From contig JAWLHA010000026.1 of assembly GCA_041690535.1 (NCBI GenBank), forward strand, positions 1 to 57,015: 57,015 nucleotides of DNA, in the 5' to 3' direction. This document shows, one piece after another, positions 16,142-24,436 of the stretch; the stretch's first letter is position 1, and every line of letters begins with the position of its first letter. This DNA comes from JAWLHA01 sp041690535. Its GTDB lineage: Bacteria; Pseudomonadota; Gammaproteobacteria; Thiohalomonadales; Thiohalomonadaceae. A program made the translations under genes and the position numbers. The notes under the pieces are model-generated. The model had not been told where the DNA came from, did no database searches, and saw nothing but the letters and a program-made list of their open reading frames with translations.

Positions 16142-16780
16142 TCAGACCCAATAGGCCGTCTTGGTCATCACCTTGGAGGTGACCTTCATCACAAGCTTCA
16201 CCGGTGGGGGCAGTGCGGCGCCGCCGGCGTGCAGGGCAATGGTGGCGTGGTGGGCCTCGTCCTCCTTCATCTGTTCGAGGACGGCGCGGGTTTTCTGATC
16301 GTGCGGGGGAAGCCGGTCGATATGCTCGTCCAGGTGCTTGATGACCTGTCTCTCGGTCTCCACCACGAAGCCGAGGCTCCACTTGTCACCGGCCAGCCCC
16401 GCCAGGGCGCCGATGGCCAGTGAACCGGCATACCAGACCGGATTCAGATAGCTGACGTGGGTGCCCATCTCCTTGGCCCGGCGTTCGCACCACTCCAGGT
16501 GATCGTTCTCCTCCAGGGCGGCGCGCTCCATCTTCTCCCGCACTTCCGGCAGCTTGGCCGTCAGCGCTTGGCCTTCATACAGTCCCTGGGCGGAGACCTC
16601 GCCGGCGTGGTTGATTCGCATCAGGCGCCCGGCCAGTTGGCGATCGGCCTCGCTCAGCTCAGCCTCGGGTTGGCCATCGGTGGGATTGGGGCGCTCGGTC
16701 AGGATGGGCTTGCCGAGCACCGTACGCACCCCGACGTCGAGGTGCATCATCAGTCGATCAAGAGGCGTGTAGTGTCGCAT
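16142..16780 (-). CDS. coq7: 2-polyprenyl-3-methyl-6-methoxy-1,4-benzoquinone monooxygenase
   Basis: A 212-residue di-iron carboxylate hydroxylase of ubiquinone synthesis (Coq7/UbiF-replacing type). The iron ligands are visible in pairs: RINHAGEVSAQGLYEGQ, EENDHLEWCERRAKE, ETERQVIKHLDEHIDRL and QMKEDEAHHATIAL. The start MRHYTPLDRLMMHLD is the usual one. A hydrophobic stretch VWYAGSLAIGALAG supports membrane association. Confidence 0.95.
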   Translation of the reverse strand: MRHYTPLDRLMMHLDVGVRTVLGKPILTERPNPTDGQPEAELSEADRQLAGRLMRINHAGEVSAQGLYEGQALTAKLPEVREKMERAALEENDHLEWCERRAKEMGTHVSYLNPVWYAGSLAIGALAGLAGDKWSLGFVVETERQVIKHLDEHIDRLPPHDQKTRAVLEQMKEDEAHHATIALHAGGAALPPPVKLVMKVTSKVMTKTAYWV

Positions 16781-16981
16781 GGGCAGAAGATACAAGAGGA
16801 GGGAGAGAAGATACAAGCTGGAAAGGGTTCGCACCACGCGGTCCCGGGCGAGAGCCCCTTCGGGGTAGGCGGTGCAAGCGGATGAAAGATGATTGGTATC
16901 GGGTGAGAAATCCGGCTGGCGGTGAAGCGGCTTCACCATGACCCGCGCCTCAGCGTGCAGCCTGCCGCGCCTGCCTTGAAA

Positions 16982-18265
16982 CTAGCCCAATTGTCGTGCC
17001 AGAAGCGCCACCGGATGGAGCACCTCCACATCCAGTCCGGCGCGGCGAATCGCGTTGCGCAGGTGGAGGGCACAGCCGACGTTGGAACTGACCAACAGCC
17101 TGGCCCCGCTCTCGCGCAGGGCATTGATCTTGGCATCCGCCAGCGCATCGGCGGTTTCGGGGTGGGACAGCATGTGACTCCCGGCGGCGCCGCAGCAGCG
17201 GTCATTGTCCGCCAGCGGCTCCAGCTGGATCTCGGGGATCCGCGCCAGCAGGGCGAAGGGCCCTTCAGGTTTTCTGAGCACGTTGTTGAGGCTGCAGGGA
17301 ATGTGAACCGCGACTTTGGCGGGCAGGGGAGCGGGGACCACGCCTTCGGGCCACGGCACCGAGACGAGAAAGTCGCTGATGTCTCTTACAAGCTCCGCGA
17401 ACTCCGCGGTCTCGGGGGCCTGGAGCCATTCGCTGTACTCCGCCAACACACCACCGCAACCGCTGGCCACCGCAATGACGGCCTGGACGCCCAGCCCCGC
17501 GAAGGCTTCCACGTTCTTCTGAATGGCCGTGCGCACGGCCTCACGCCGGCCTTCATGGAGATCCAGCGCGCCGCAACACCGTTGGGTGGAGGGCACGTAC
17601 ACCCCGTAGCCCCAACGGGCCAGCAGATCGCGGGCCGCGATCAGTGTCTCTTGCTCTAGCAGGTTACCCGTGCAGCCGGTAAACAGGGCCACGCGACCCC
17701 GCTCCTCCCCGACCGGGGGGTTGTAGGACTTCAGTTTCTGCCCCTTGGGGAGCTGAGGCAGCATCGCCTCGAGACGCGCCACGGTGCCGTGACCGAGAAT
17801 GCCCGTGCGGCGCACTACCGCCTGCGCACCGCTCAGCTCGTAAAGGCGCAACGCGCCCCGTATGTAGTCGAGGCTGCCGCCGCTGAGCAGCTTCAGGGGA
17901 AGACTGCCCTGCTCCCTCTGCCCGGCAAGCCAGGTGCGCATGTTCACCATCAGCCGCCCATAGGGCACCTGGGAGGGACAGACCCTTTCGCAGCGCCTGC
18001 AGACCAGACAGTTGTCCAGGTGTAGGAGCACGTCCTCGCTTGCCGGCAGCCGCCCGCTGGCCACGGCATGCATCAGGGCGATACGCCCACGCGGGGAGTC
18101 CACCTCACTGCGGCTCAGTGCGTAGGTGGGGCAGTGAGGCTGGCAGATGCCACAGAGTACGCAACGATCGGCGTCGCGCAGGATGTCTTCAATGAGATTC
18201 AAGGGCGTGGAGTCGGGAACGGGTACCGGGCAGCATATGACAGCACATTGGCCGCAGAGGTGCAA
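16982..18265 (-). CDS. GlcF-like (Fe-S)-binding oxidoreductase subunit
   Basis: Up to 427 residues. Two ferredoxin motifs bind 4Fe-4S clusters, CVLCGICQPHCPTY and CLVCRRCERVCPSQVPYG, followed by two CCG-domain repeats (CCGALDLHEG and CCGAAGSHML with upstream Cys). This is the glycolate oxidase iron-sulfur subunit layout. The flavin partners GlcD and GlcE are not in the window, so it may serve another flavoprotein. The start is uncertain: TTG at 18265 is the longest reading (with an odd Cys-rich beginning), and TTG at 18202 (LNLIEDILRDADRC) matches the family better. Confidence 0.85.
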   Translation of the reverse strand: MHLCGQCAVICCPVPVPDSTPLNLIEDILRDADRCVLCGICQPHCPTYALSRSEVDSPRGRIALMHAVASGRLPASEDVLLHLDNCLVCRRCERVCPSQVPYGRLMVNMRTWLAGQREQGSLPLKLLSGGSLDYIRGALRLYELSGAQAVVRRTGILGHGTVARLEAMLPQLPKGQKLKSYNPPVGEERGRVALFTGCTGNLLEQETLIAARDLLARWGYGVYVPSTQRCCGALDLHEGRREAVRTAIQKNVEAFAGLGVQAVIAVASGCGGVLAEYSEWLQAPETAEFAELVRDISDFLVSVPWPEGVVPAPLPAKVAVHIPCSLNNVLRKPEGPFALLARIPEIQLEPLADNDRCCGAAGSHMLSHPETADALADAKINALRESGARLLVSSNVGCALHLRNAIRRAGLDVEVLHPVALLARQLG

Positions 18266-18329
18266 ATGGTCGGGGTGAGCCGGGTCACGTATACTCTCCC
18301 GATCTATTGTGGCCGGGCGGCTAAGCGAA

Positions 18330-18632
18330 ATGTATTACCGATACCACGTATTCTTCTGCACCAACCAGCGTGACGAGGGGGGCTGCTGCCAGAATCTCGG
18401 GGCGCAGGCGATGCGCGACTATGCCAAGGCGCGGGTGAAGGCGCTTGGTCTGGCCGGGCCCGGCGGCGTGCGCATCAACACCGCGGGATGCCTGGATCGC
18501 TGTGCCGAAGGGCCGGTGATCGTCGTCTATCCTGAAGGGACTTGGTATACGTACGTCGATCGGCAGGACATCGACGAGATCATCGAACGACACTTACAAC
18601 AGGGCCGCGCGGTCGAGCGGTTGAAAATCTGA
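18330..18632 (+). CDS. (2Fe-2S) ferredoxin, thioredoxin-fold type
   Basis: A 100-residue protein starting MYYRYHVFFCTNQR. It has the four-cysteine pattern of thioredoxin-like 2Fe-2S ferredoxins: VFFCTNQRDEGGCC, then NTAGCLDRCAEGPVIVVYPE. The end, DIDEIIERHLQQG, is also typical. It is a soluble electron carrier. It is divergent from the GlcF-like gene (64 bp between the furthest starts), and the two Fe-S proteins may share regulation. The alpha/beta hydrolase gene follows 56 bp later. Confidence 0.92.
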   Translation: MYYRYHVFFCTNQRDEGGCCQNLGAQAMRDYAKARVKALGLAGPGGVRINTAGCLDRCAEGPVIVVYPEGTWYTYVDRQDIDEIIERHLQQGRAVERLKI

Positions 18633-18688
18633 GGGGGAATGCCCGTGAAAGGAGGGCGGGGCTCGCCCGCGCTCGACGGGAGAACGGC

Positions 18689-19399
18689 ATGACTGACGAC
18701 TTCTACTTTTCCGAACTCCACAGCCAGCACCTCTACGATGGACTGGAAGAGGATGTCTGTATTGGCGAGGAACTCCTGGTGCCCGGGCCTGCGGGCGACA
18801 TCGAGGTGCTGACCTCCTGCCCGGCCTGTTACCACGATGAGCGGCCCGTTGCGGTGATCTGTCATCCGCATCCCCTGTACGGCGGCAGCATGAAGAACAA
18901 GGTGGTCCATATCCTTGCGGAGACCTTCAACGACATGGGCTTGCTGTCGGTGACCTTCAACTTTCGTGGGGTGGGCCGCAGCGCGGGGCGGTTTGCCCAT
19001 GGAAAGGGCGAGACCGACGACCTGATGGCCGTGGTGGACTACTTCCGCGCCCGTTATCCCCGCGCCCCCTTGTGGCTTGCCGGCTTCTCCTTTGGGGCCT
19101 ATGTCGCACTGCGGGGCCACGAGGCGGCGCACACTGAGCGGCTGCTGCTGGTGGCCCCGCCGGTGAGCATGTTCGACTTCAGCGATTTGCCCGAGGTGAA
19201 GGTGCCTTGGATGGTGGTCCAGGGGGGGAAGGATGACATCATCTCCCCCCAAGCCGTCTCCACCTGGGTGCACCGGCGGCGGCAACGTCCCGAGTACGTC
19301 TGGATGGCCGATGCCGATCACTTCTTCCACGGGCGGCTGAATCGGCTGCGGGATGTGGTGCGCAAGGCTTGGGGAGAGGCCGTTCTCGCAGAGGCCTGA
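18689..19399 (+). CDS. Alpha/beta hydrolase (YsgA/carboxyl-hydrolase-like)
   Basis: A 236-residue serine hydrolase. The segments AVICHPHPLYGGSMKNKVVH and NFRGVGRSAGRFAHGKGE form the HPHP and oxyanion regions of this branch, the nucleophile elbow is LAGFSFGAYVAL (GFSFG), and the catalytic Asp and His are in QGGKDDIISP and ADADHFFHGRL. It is cytoplasmic; the substrate is unknown. The start is the ATG after the GACGGGAGAACGGC site. Confidence 0.9.
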   Translation: MTDDFYFSELHSQHLYDGLEEDVCIGEELLVPGPAGDIEVLTSCPACYHDERPVAVICHPHPLYGGSMKNKVVHILAETFNDMGLLSVTFNFRGVGRSAGRFAHGKGETDDLMAVVDYFRARYPRAPLWLAGFSFGAYVALRGHEAAHTERLLLVAPPVSMFDFSDLPEVKVPWMVVQGGKDDIISPQAVSTWVHRRRQRPEYVWMADADHFFHGRLNRLRDVVRKAWGEAVLAEA

Positions 19400-19546
19400 T
19401 GGCGCATCTTCAGCCCGCTTTCGCCCTCTGTACTCTGTTTCTGCAAGCGCACTTGCAGGGGCGCGCGGCTCTCGAATGGCAGAAACCCGCGCCCATGAAA
19501 CAGGCCGTGGGTGCCCGGCGGGCCAGGATTGGCGGAATCCCAGAGG

Positions 19547-20467
19547 ATGAGCGAAGAGAGTGTTGTTATTGCACGCGGGCTCACCAAGCGTTACGGGGGC
19601 CAGGCGGTGGTGGAGCGGCTCGACCTCCGGATAGGCGGCAACGAGTGCTTCGGGTTGCTGGGGCCCAACGGCGCCGGCAAGACCACCACCTTGCGCATGC
19701 TCATTGGCCTGACGCCTCCCGATGAGGGGCTGCTCGAGGTATTGGGCCATCCCATCCCCCGGGAGGCCCGCAGGATGAGGCGCCGGCTCGGTGTGGTCCC
19801 CCAGCAGGACAGCCTCGACCCCGACTTCACCGTCATCGAAAACCTCCGCACTTACGGCCGCTACTTTGGATGTGGTGCGGCCGAGGTGGAGGCCCGGCTC
19901 CCTGAGCTCCTCGCCTTCGCCAACCTGGAGCACAAGAGGACGGCGCGCATCGAGGAGCTGTCCGGCGGCATGAAGCGGCGGCTGGCCTTGGCGCGCGCCC
20001 TGGTGAACAGCCCTGATCTGGTGATCCTCGACGAGCCCACCACCGGGCTGGATCCCCAGGCCCGGCAGCTCATTTGGCAGCGGTTGCGGACCTTGCTGGG
20101 CGCCGGACGCACCCTCATCCTGACGACTCATTATATGGATGAGGCGCAGCGCCTGTGTGATCGCCTCGCAATCATGGACCACGGGCGCATCCTCGATATG
20201 GGCAGTCCGGCTGAACTCATCGACCGCCATATCGAACCCCACGTCATCGAAGTCTACGGACCCGGGCTGTCGGAGTGGTCCGCCGAATGCGCGCAGCAAC
20301 TGGCGGCGCGCACCGAGCGGGTGGGCGAGACACTCTTCTGTTACACCGGGGATGAAAAGCCGCTGATTGCCACCTTACTGGGGCGAGGGGGGCTGCGCTA
20401 CCTCCACCGACCGGGCAACCTGGAGGACGTGTTTCTCAAGCTCACTGGCCGGGACCTGAGGGAGTAG
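19547..20467 (+). CDS. ABC exporter ATP-binding protein (NodI-type)
   Basis: A 306-residue ATPase with Walker A GPNGAGKTTT, Q-loop VVPQQDSLD, signature ELSGGMKRRLALARAL, Walker B LVILDEPTTGLDPQ and switch TTHYMDEAQRLCDRL. The C-terminal part carries the DRR-type extension that ends GNLEDVFLKLTGRDLRE, as in NodI/DrrA-like exporters. The permease follows after 3 bp. The pair would export a hydrophobic or oligosaccharide compound; the substrate is unknown. Confidence 0.93.
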   Translation: MSEESVVIARGLTKRYGGQAVVERLDLRIGGNECFGLLGPNGAGKTTTLRMLIGLTPPDEGLLEVLGHPIPREARRMRRRLGVVPQQDSLDPDFTVIENLRTYGRYFGCGAAEVEARLPELLAFANLEHKRTARIEELSGGMKRRLALARALVNSPDLVILDEPTTGLDPQARQLIWQRLRTLLGAGRTLILTTHYMDEAQRLCDRLAIMDHGRILDMGSPAELIDRHIEPHVIEVYGPGLSEWSAECAQQLAARTERVGETLFCYTGDEKPLIATLLGRGGLRYLHRPGNLEDVFLKLTGRDLRE

Positions 20468-20470
20468 GCA

Positions 20471-21247
20471 ATGGCTTGGGGCCAATACAGCTCTCTGTTG
20501 CGCTGGCTTCCGGTATGGCGCCGCAATCTCCTGGTGTGGCGCAAGCTCGCCGGACCCGCGATCATCGGCAACATCGGCGAACCGCTGCTCTACCTTCTGG
20601 TGCTGGGTTATGGGTTGGGGGCCTTGGTGGGCCGGATTGGGGAGGTGGATTACGTCACCTTTCTCGCCTCAGGTCTGGTTTGCGCCAGTGCCATGAATAC
20701 CGCCAGTTTCGAGGGTACTTACTCCGCCTACACCCGGTTGGCGGTCCAGGAGACGTGGACCGCCATGCTTCACACGCCGCTGGAGATCCGCGACATCCTG
20801 TTCGGTGAGGCGATGTGGGGCGGGTTCAAGAGCCTCATCAGCGCCGCGGCCATCCTCCTGGTGGCCGGACTGCTCGGAGCGGTTCACGATCTGGCGGCCT
20901 TCTGGGTGCTGCCCGTGGTCTTCATCGTGGGGTTCACCTTCGCCAACATGGCCTTGGCGGTGACGGCTCGCTCCCGCAGCTATGACTTCTTCATGTATTA
21001 CTTCACTCTGCTCATGACCCCGATGCTACTGGTCAGCGGGGTATTCTTCCCCCTGGAGCAACTTCCCGGACCCGTCCAGGCCTTCGCCTGGACCTTGCCC
21101 CTGAGTCACGCAGTCGCCCTGGTCCGTCCCCTGATGACGGGCGCCCCCCTAACGGGCGAGATACTCCATATCTCGGTGTTGCTCGGCTACGCCGCCGTGG
21201 GATTTGCCCTCGCCAGCCGCTGGGCGGGCCGCAGGCTGCACCGATGA
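20471..21247 (+). CDS. ABC exporter permease (NodJ-type, ABC-2 family)
   Basis: A 258-residue membrane protein with about six transmembrane helices. It has WRRNLLVWRKLAGPAIIGNI at the N-terminus, then GEPLLYLLVLGYGLG and FMYYFTLLMTPMLLVSGVFF near the end, characteristic of the NodJ group of ABC-2 permeases. It pairs with the ATPase just upstream, with only 3 bp between them. Confidence 0.92.
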   Translation: MAWGQYSSLLRWLPVWRRNLLVWRKLAGPAIIGNIGEPLLYLLVLGYGLGALVGRIGEVDYVTFLASGLVCASAMNTASFEGTYSAYTRLAVQETWTAMLHTPLEIRDILFGEAMWGGFKSLISAAAILLVAGLLGAVHDLAAFWVLPVVFIVGFTFANMALAVTARSRSYDFFMYYFTLLMTPMLLVSGVFFPLEQLPGPVQAFAWTLPLSHAVALVRPLMTGAPLTGEILHISVLLGYAAVGFALASRWAGRRLHR

Positions 21248-21275
21248 TCCGGATCAACAAAACCTTATCCAAAGG

Positions 21276-21303
21276 TTGACACCTTTTCGAATATCCGTAT
21301 ATT
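21276..21303 (+). promoter_or_regulatory. Sigma-70 promoter upstream of a putative small RNA
   Basis: TTGACA (21276-21281), 16-bp spacer, TATATT (21298-21303). This is a near-consensus promoter in a stretch more AT-rich than its surroundings. Transcription should begin at about 21310. Confidence 0.75.
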
Positions 21304-21309
21304 AGCACC

Positions 21310-21412
21310 CACTGATTTGCTGTTGCCGAGCGCGACGGCGGATCGCAAGACTCCTCCATCCTCCTTTGGTGGATTTAGGCGCGGCACTCCCCCCTTTAGC
21401 CGCGCCTTTTTT
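21310..21412 (+). ncRNA. Putative small RNA or terminated leader upstream of rplM
   Basis: A transcript of about 100 nt from the promoter at 21276 would end at a strong intrinsic terminator: AGGCGCGGC paired with GCCGCGCCT (21377-21407), followed by TTTTTATTTT. No reading frame with a ribosome site is seen in it. It contains CTCCTCCATCCTCCTTTGG, with two CCTCC anti-Shine-Dalgarno motifs, as in some base-pairing small RNAs. It could also be an attenuated leader of rplM-rpsI, whose first gene starts 183 bp beyond the terminator. Confidence 0.55.
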
Positions 21413-21426
21413 ATTTTCACGGCAGG

Positions 21427-21536
21427 GACAAGAGGCAAGATCCAAGATGCAAGTCGCTGAAACGGCGCTGCGAGCGAGCAGTCCCCGTCGCCATTCAGGT
21501 GTTTCCTTGTAACTTGTCTCTTGTATCTTTCCTCTT
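21427..21536. repeat. Imperfect inverted repeat (CAAGATACAAG type)
   Basis: GACAAGAGGCAAGATCCAAG at the left and TTGTCTCTTGTATCTTTCC at the right form an imperfect inverted pair around a GC-rich centre. A related AGATACAAGAGG sequence occurs near 16785-16815, ahead of coq7. No coding potential was seen. Confidence 0.4.
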
Positions 21537-21594
21537 CCTCATGTAGGATTCCGCTTCTTTTTCGGGACCCGTCTCTATTTCGGAGCGATTTGGG

Positions 21595-22023
21595 ATGAAC
21601 ACTTTTAGCGCGAAGCCGCAGACCGTCGAGCGGGACTGGTATGTGGTCGATGCCACGGGCAAGACCCTGGGCCGTCTTGCCACCGAGATTGCCCGGCGCC
21701 TCCGCGGCAAGCACAAGGCCGAGTACACCCCGCACGTGGATACCGGCGACTACATCATCGTTGTCAATGCCGAGAAGGTGCGTGTCACCGGTCGCAAGGC
21801 AACCGACAAGATGTATTATCACCACACCGGCTTTCCGGGTGGCATCAAGTCCATCAGCTTCGACAAGCTGATCCAGAAGGCTCCGGAGCGAGTGATTGAG
21901 CACGCCGTCAAAGGCATGATGCCCAAGAATCCGCTCGGCCGTGCCATGTTCAGCAAGCTGAAGGTGTATGCCGGCGCTGAGCACAAGCACGCGGCACAGC
22001 AGCCGAAGGCCCTGGACATTTAA
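21595..22023 (+). CDS. rplM: 50S ribosomal protein L13
   Basis: A 142-residue L13. The sequence is canonical throughout: KPQTVERDWYVVDATGKTLG, AEYTPHVDTGDYIIVVNAEK, RKATDKMYYHHTGFPGGIKS, and VKGMMPKNPLGRAMFSKLKV. It is an early-assembling large-subunit protein. It forms the usual operon with rpsI, which follows after 19 bp. Confidence 0.99.
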   Translation: MNTFSAKPQTVERDWYVVDATGKTLGRLATEIARRLRGKHKAEYTPHVDTGDYIIVVNAEKVRVTGRKATDKMYYHHTGFPGGIKSISFDKLIQKAPERVIEHAVKGMMPKNPLGRAMFSKLKVYAGAEHKHAAQQPKALDI

Positions 22024-22042
22024 GGTTAAATACGGATAGACC

Positions 22043-22435
22043 ATGGCAGACAAACATCAGATTTGCACCGGTCGTCGCAAGAGCTCGGCCGCGCGCGCCT
22101 ACCTGGTGCCCGGCAGCGGCAACATCACCGTCAACAGCAAGGCCCTGGATCAGTACTTCGGCCGTGAAACCGCGCGGATGGTGGTGCGTCAGCCCGTCGA
22201 GGCCGCGGACGTGGCGGACAAGTTCGACATCAACATCACCGTGCGCGGCGGCGGCACCACCGGCCAGGCCGGCGCCATTCGCCACGCCATCGCCCGTGCG
22301 CTGGTCGCTCATGACGAAGCCCTGCGCGGCACCATGCGCCAGTTCGGCTTCCTCACCCGCGATGCCCGCGAGGTCGAGCGTAAGAAGATCGGTCTGCACA
22401 AGGCGCGTAAACGCCCGCAATACTCCAAGCGCTAA
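22043..22435 (+). CDS. rpsI: 30S ribosomal protein S9
   Basis: A 130-residue S9. It has CTGRRKSSAARAYLVPGSG, DINITVRGGGTTGQAGAIRH and the conserved basic C-terminal tail KARKRPQYSKR, which reaches the P-site tRNA anticodon in the ribosome. It is the second gene of the rplM-rpsI operon. The island attachment tRNA lies about 450 bp downstream. Confidence 0.99.
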   Translation: MADKHQICTGRRKSSAARAYLVPGSGNITVNSKALDQYFGRETARMVVRQPVEAADVADKFDINITVRGGGTTGQAGAIRHAIARALVAHDEALRGTMRQFGFLTRDAREVERKKIGLHKARKRPQYSKR

Positions 22436-22486
22436 CGCGCTTCTCGTCAGGGACGAGATTCGAGTTGCGAGGTAGGAGGAGAAGGC

Positions 22487-22842
22487 ATGGACGCCTTCGA
22501 GAAGTTGGACGTATGGAAACGAAGCTGCCGGCTTTCGGTTGCGCTGTATCGAGCGCTTCGCGAGACGCAAGAGTGGGGGTTTCGCGACCAGATTACGCGG
22601 GCCGCTCTATCCGTTCCCTCGAATATCGCCGAGGGATATGAGCGTGGATCGCGGAAGGAGTATGTCCAGTTTCTAAGGATAGCTAAAGGCTCGTGTGGCG
22701 AATTGCGCACACAGCGGATATCGGCTTAGAGGCTTCGTCGATTGAGACGAAGTTGGCTCGTAGTCTCATACAAGAGACGAACGAGTTGAGCCGGATGTTG
22801 GGTGCGCTCATTGTACGAGTTTGTGCGAGAGAGCCGGGTTGA
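22487..22842 (+). pseudogene. Four-helix-bundle (23S rRNA IVP-type) protein gene, frameshifted
   Basis: The first 76 residues match the family: FEKLDVWKRSCRLSVALYRA, GFRDQITRAALSVPSNIAEG, EYVQFLRIAKGSCGELRTQ. The frame then ends early (RISA, stop at 22729). In another frame the expected fourth helix continues: ADIGLEASSIETKLARSL, then QETNELSRMLGALIV, ending at 22842. Restoring one G after position 22714 (CAG-GCG for CAGCGG) gives a normal product of about 118 residues. These proteins are often carried in 23S rRNA insertions but also occur alone, as here. Confidence 0.8.
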
Positions 22843-22887
22843 AAAAGAACCTCGTATCTCGTATCTTACGCCTCGCATCTGCTTTCT

Positions 22888-22961
22888 TGGGGGATCGTCT
22901 AGCGGCAGGACTACGGACTCTGACTCCGTCAACCTAGGTTCGAATCCTAGTCCCCCAGCCA
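22888..22961 (+). tRNA. tRNA-Gln (anticodon CTG)
   Basis: A 74-nt cloverleaf including the encoded CCA. The acceptor arm is TGGGGGA with TCCCCCA, followed by discriminator G and CCA. The anticodon stem ACGGA/TCCGT encloses the loop CTCTGAC, giving CTG, which reads CAG codons. The T arm is CCTAG-GTTCGAA-TCCTAG type. Its 3' half is repeated at 38173-38218, marking it as the island attachment site. Confidence 0.95.
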
Positions 22962-22962
22962 A
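22917..22962. other. attL: left attachment repeat of the island
   Basis: 46 bp from the anticodon loop to just past the CCA end of tRNA-Gln. They are identical to 38173-38218. The tRNA is intact because the island supplied a replacement 3' half. Confidence 0.88.
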
Positions 22963-22970
22963 CAAAAAGA

Positions 22971-23002
22971 AGGGGTTACGCGAAAGCGTAACCCCTTTTT
23001 TC
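22971..23002 (+). terminator. tRNA-Gln terminator (left copy)
   Basis: The stem AGGGGTTACGC / GCGTAACCCCT with a GAAA loop, then T-run. The same hairpin is repeated beyond attR at 38226-38252, so the duplicated region extends past the 46-bp exact repeat with a few mismatches between. Confidence 0.9.
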
Positions 23003-23296
23003 TTGTCCACTGGTCCATGGCTGGGAGGAGGGGCGTCCAGCTCCTGGCGGTTTCGTCCGGAAACTTCCGGTTCGACCCCCGACATCAGCCCTTTTCCCAA
23101 ACCCCCATCAATGCCGGCCGCCCGGCTTCATCCCCCCGTTCCGTTGCCGCACGAACACTAAGTCCGTGAGACGCACGGCGCGCTCCAGGACGGTGTCGGC
23201 CTATCCCTTCACCATCACCGCCCCGATCTACGCCTTTCGCCCTGCGGGCCGAAGACCGGCCGGGTGGTGTTCCGGTCCCTTTCCGGAACCGCCGGC

Positions 23297-23713
23297 TCAC
23301 AGCTGGGACACTTCGACCTGGTACACGCCGCTGGTGTGGTACTCGGCGAAGCACTTCTGGAACAGCTGAAACAGCCCGGCACCCTTGTCGAGCGGGAACT
23401 CCTGGCCGAAGAGCTGGAGCATGTCCATCGAGAAATCGAAGTCGATCTCCTTGGCCAACTCGGCCATGGGCGGGGTGCCGACGAAGCTGAAGTCGGTGAC
23501 GTACAAAAGGCGACCGCTTCGGTCGATGGCGACCTCGACCGGATGGAAGCCGCCGGTCTCCGCCGAATAGGTCGGGTCGCGGAAGTTGAGCACCGCGCCA
23601 TCGTCCAGGCTTTTGCCCTGCGCGACAGCCCGGTCCAGTTCCGCGCGCAGTATGGTCACGAAGGCTTCCGCCAACGGCAGCGGACATGCGCCGGGTTCGA
23701 GCTTGAGGTTCAT
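23297..23713 (-). CDS. DUF2787 family protein
   Basis: A 138-residue protein. The segment LNFRDPTYSAETGGFHPVEV and the following YVTDFSFVGTPPMAELAKEI mark the DUF2787 family, which is common on integrative elements and has no known function. A GGGAG site precedes the ATG. It is the leftmost island gene. About 290 bp between it and the tRNA terminator hold no gene. Confidence 0.85.
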   Translation of the reverse strand: MNLKLEPGACPLPLAEAFVTILRAELDRAVAQGKSLDDGAVLNFRDPTYSAETGGFHPVEVAIDRSGRLLYVTDFSFVGTPPMAELAKEIDFDFSMDMLQLFGQEFPLDKGAGLFQLFQKCFAEYHTSGVYQVEVSQL

Positions 23714-23741
23714 TACGTTTCTCCCGTAGCTGGAACATAGG

Positions 23742-23770
23742 AAAAGGGGCAGACCGAAACCGATCTGCCC
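23742..23770 (-). terminator. Intrinsic terminator after the 175-residue gene
   Basis: Read on the minus strand, GGGCAGATCGG pairs with a CCGTCTGCCC-type arm, followed by CTTTTCC. It lies between the gene ending at 23803 and DUF2787. Confidence 0.65.
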
Positions 23771-23802
23771 AAGCGGTGAGCGCGGTCAGCCCGCGCCCGC
23801 TG

Positions 23803-24330
23803 CTACGCCTCGGCGTCGCCGTCGGTTGCCTCACTGGGCTCCTCGCCGTGGTCGGTGTCTTGCTCAGCCTCAGGGTGCCCCTGAGCACGGCCCCGCGGCT
23901 GCTTCTGCGCTGCCTTGGCCACCTCCCGCCGCCAGCGGGCGAAGTCGCCGCTAACGCGGTGCAGGAACTCCGAGTCCGGCGATGCTTTCAGCAGGCCCTC
24001 TTGGCGGGCGACTGCGCACAGAAACCCAGCGTTGTTGTTGGACTTCCCGGTGAAGACGGGCGCGAGCACCTTGGAGCGAAACGGCTCGCCCTTCATCGGC
24101 GGTCCCTCCAACGCCTTCTCGATGGCAGCCAGGGGCACCCACTCATCCGAAAAGAGCCCCGACGACTCGTTGGCGGTGATACGCAGGAACGCCTCCTTCT
24201 GCCCGGCGTGGTAGCCCACCGTGTAGCTCAGCAGGCCCACGGCCCCCTTCCCGCATTTGGGGGCGGTCCCGGTGCGCACGGTCACGAGGCCGGGGATGTC
24301 GGGACTCGGCTTCTTGGTCTTCTTTGGCAT
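23803..24330 (-). CDS. Hypothetical island protein, 175 residues
   Basis: Not recognised. The start is the ATG at 24330, with GGAG 8 bp upstream; an ATG 15 bp earlier lacks a site. The first 125 residues look folded (VTVRTGTAPKCGKGAVGLLS, YHAGQKEAFLRITANESSGL, WVPLAAIEKALEG), while the last 40 are charged and repetitive (AQGHPEAEQDTDHGEEPSEA) and probably disordered. The composition suggests a cytoplasmic, possibly nucleic-acid or inhibitor-like protein. Its neighbours are island accessory genes. Confidence 0.7.
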   Translation of the reverse strand: MPKKTKKPSPDIPGLVTVRTGTAPKCGKGAVGLLSYTVGYHAGQKEAFLRITANESSGLFSDEWVPLAAIEKALEGPPMKGEPFRSKVLAPVFTGKSNNNAGFLCAVARQEGLLKASPDSEFLHRVSGDFARWRREVAKAAQKQPRGRAQGHPEAEQDTDHGEEPSEATDGDAEA

Positions 24331-24436
24331 GTCGTTCTCCTTCATGTGTGTGATTTGTAGGCGCGAGCTGACCCTTCCCGATTGCCAATGAGGCGCTCAG
24401 GCACGTGTCACGACTCGCGGATTGGGACGGATGGAT

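Noticed and set aside
18527..20299. 590-codon minus-strand frame opposite the hydrolase and ABC ATPase
   Set aside because: Antisense to two clear genes; composition typical of shadow frames.
22487..22842. Nearby 23S rRNA suggested by the IVP-type protein
   Set aside because: No rRNA sequence is present; such proteins also occur alone.
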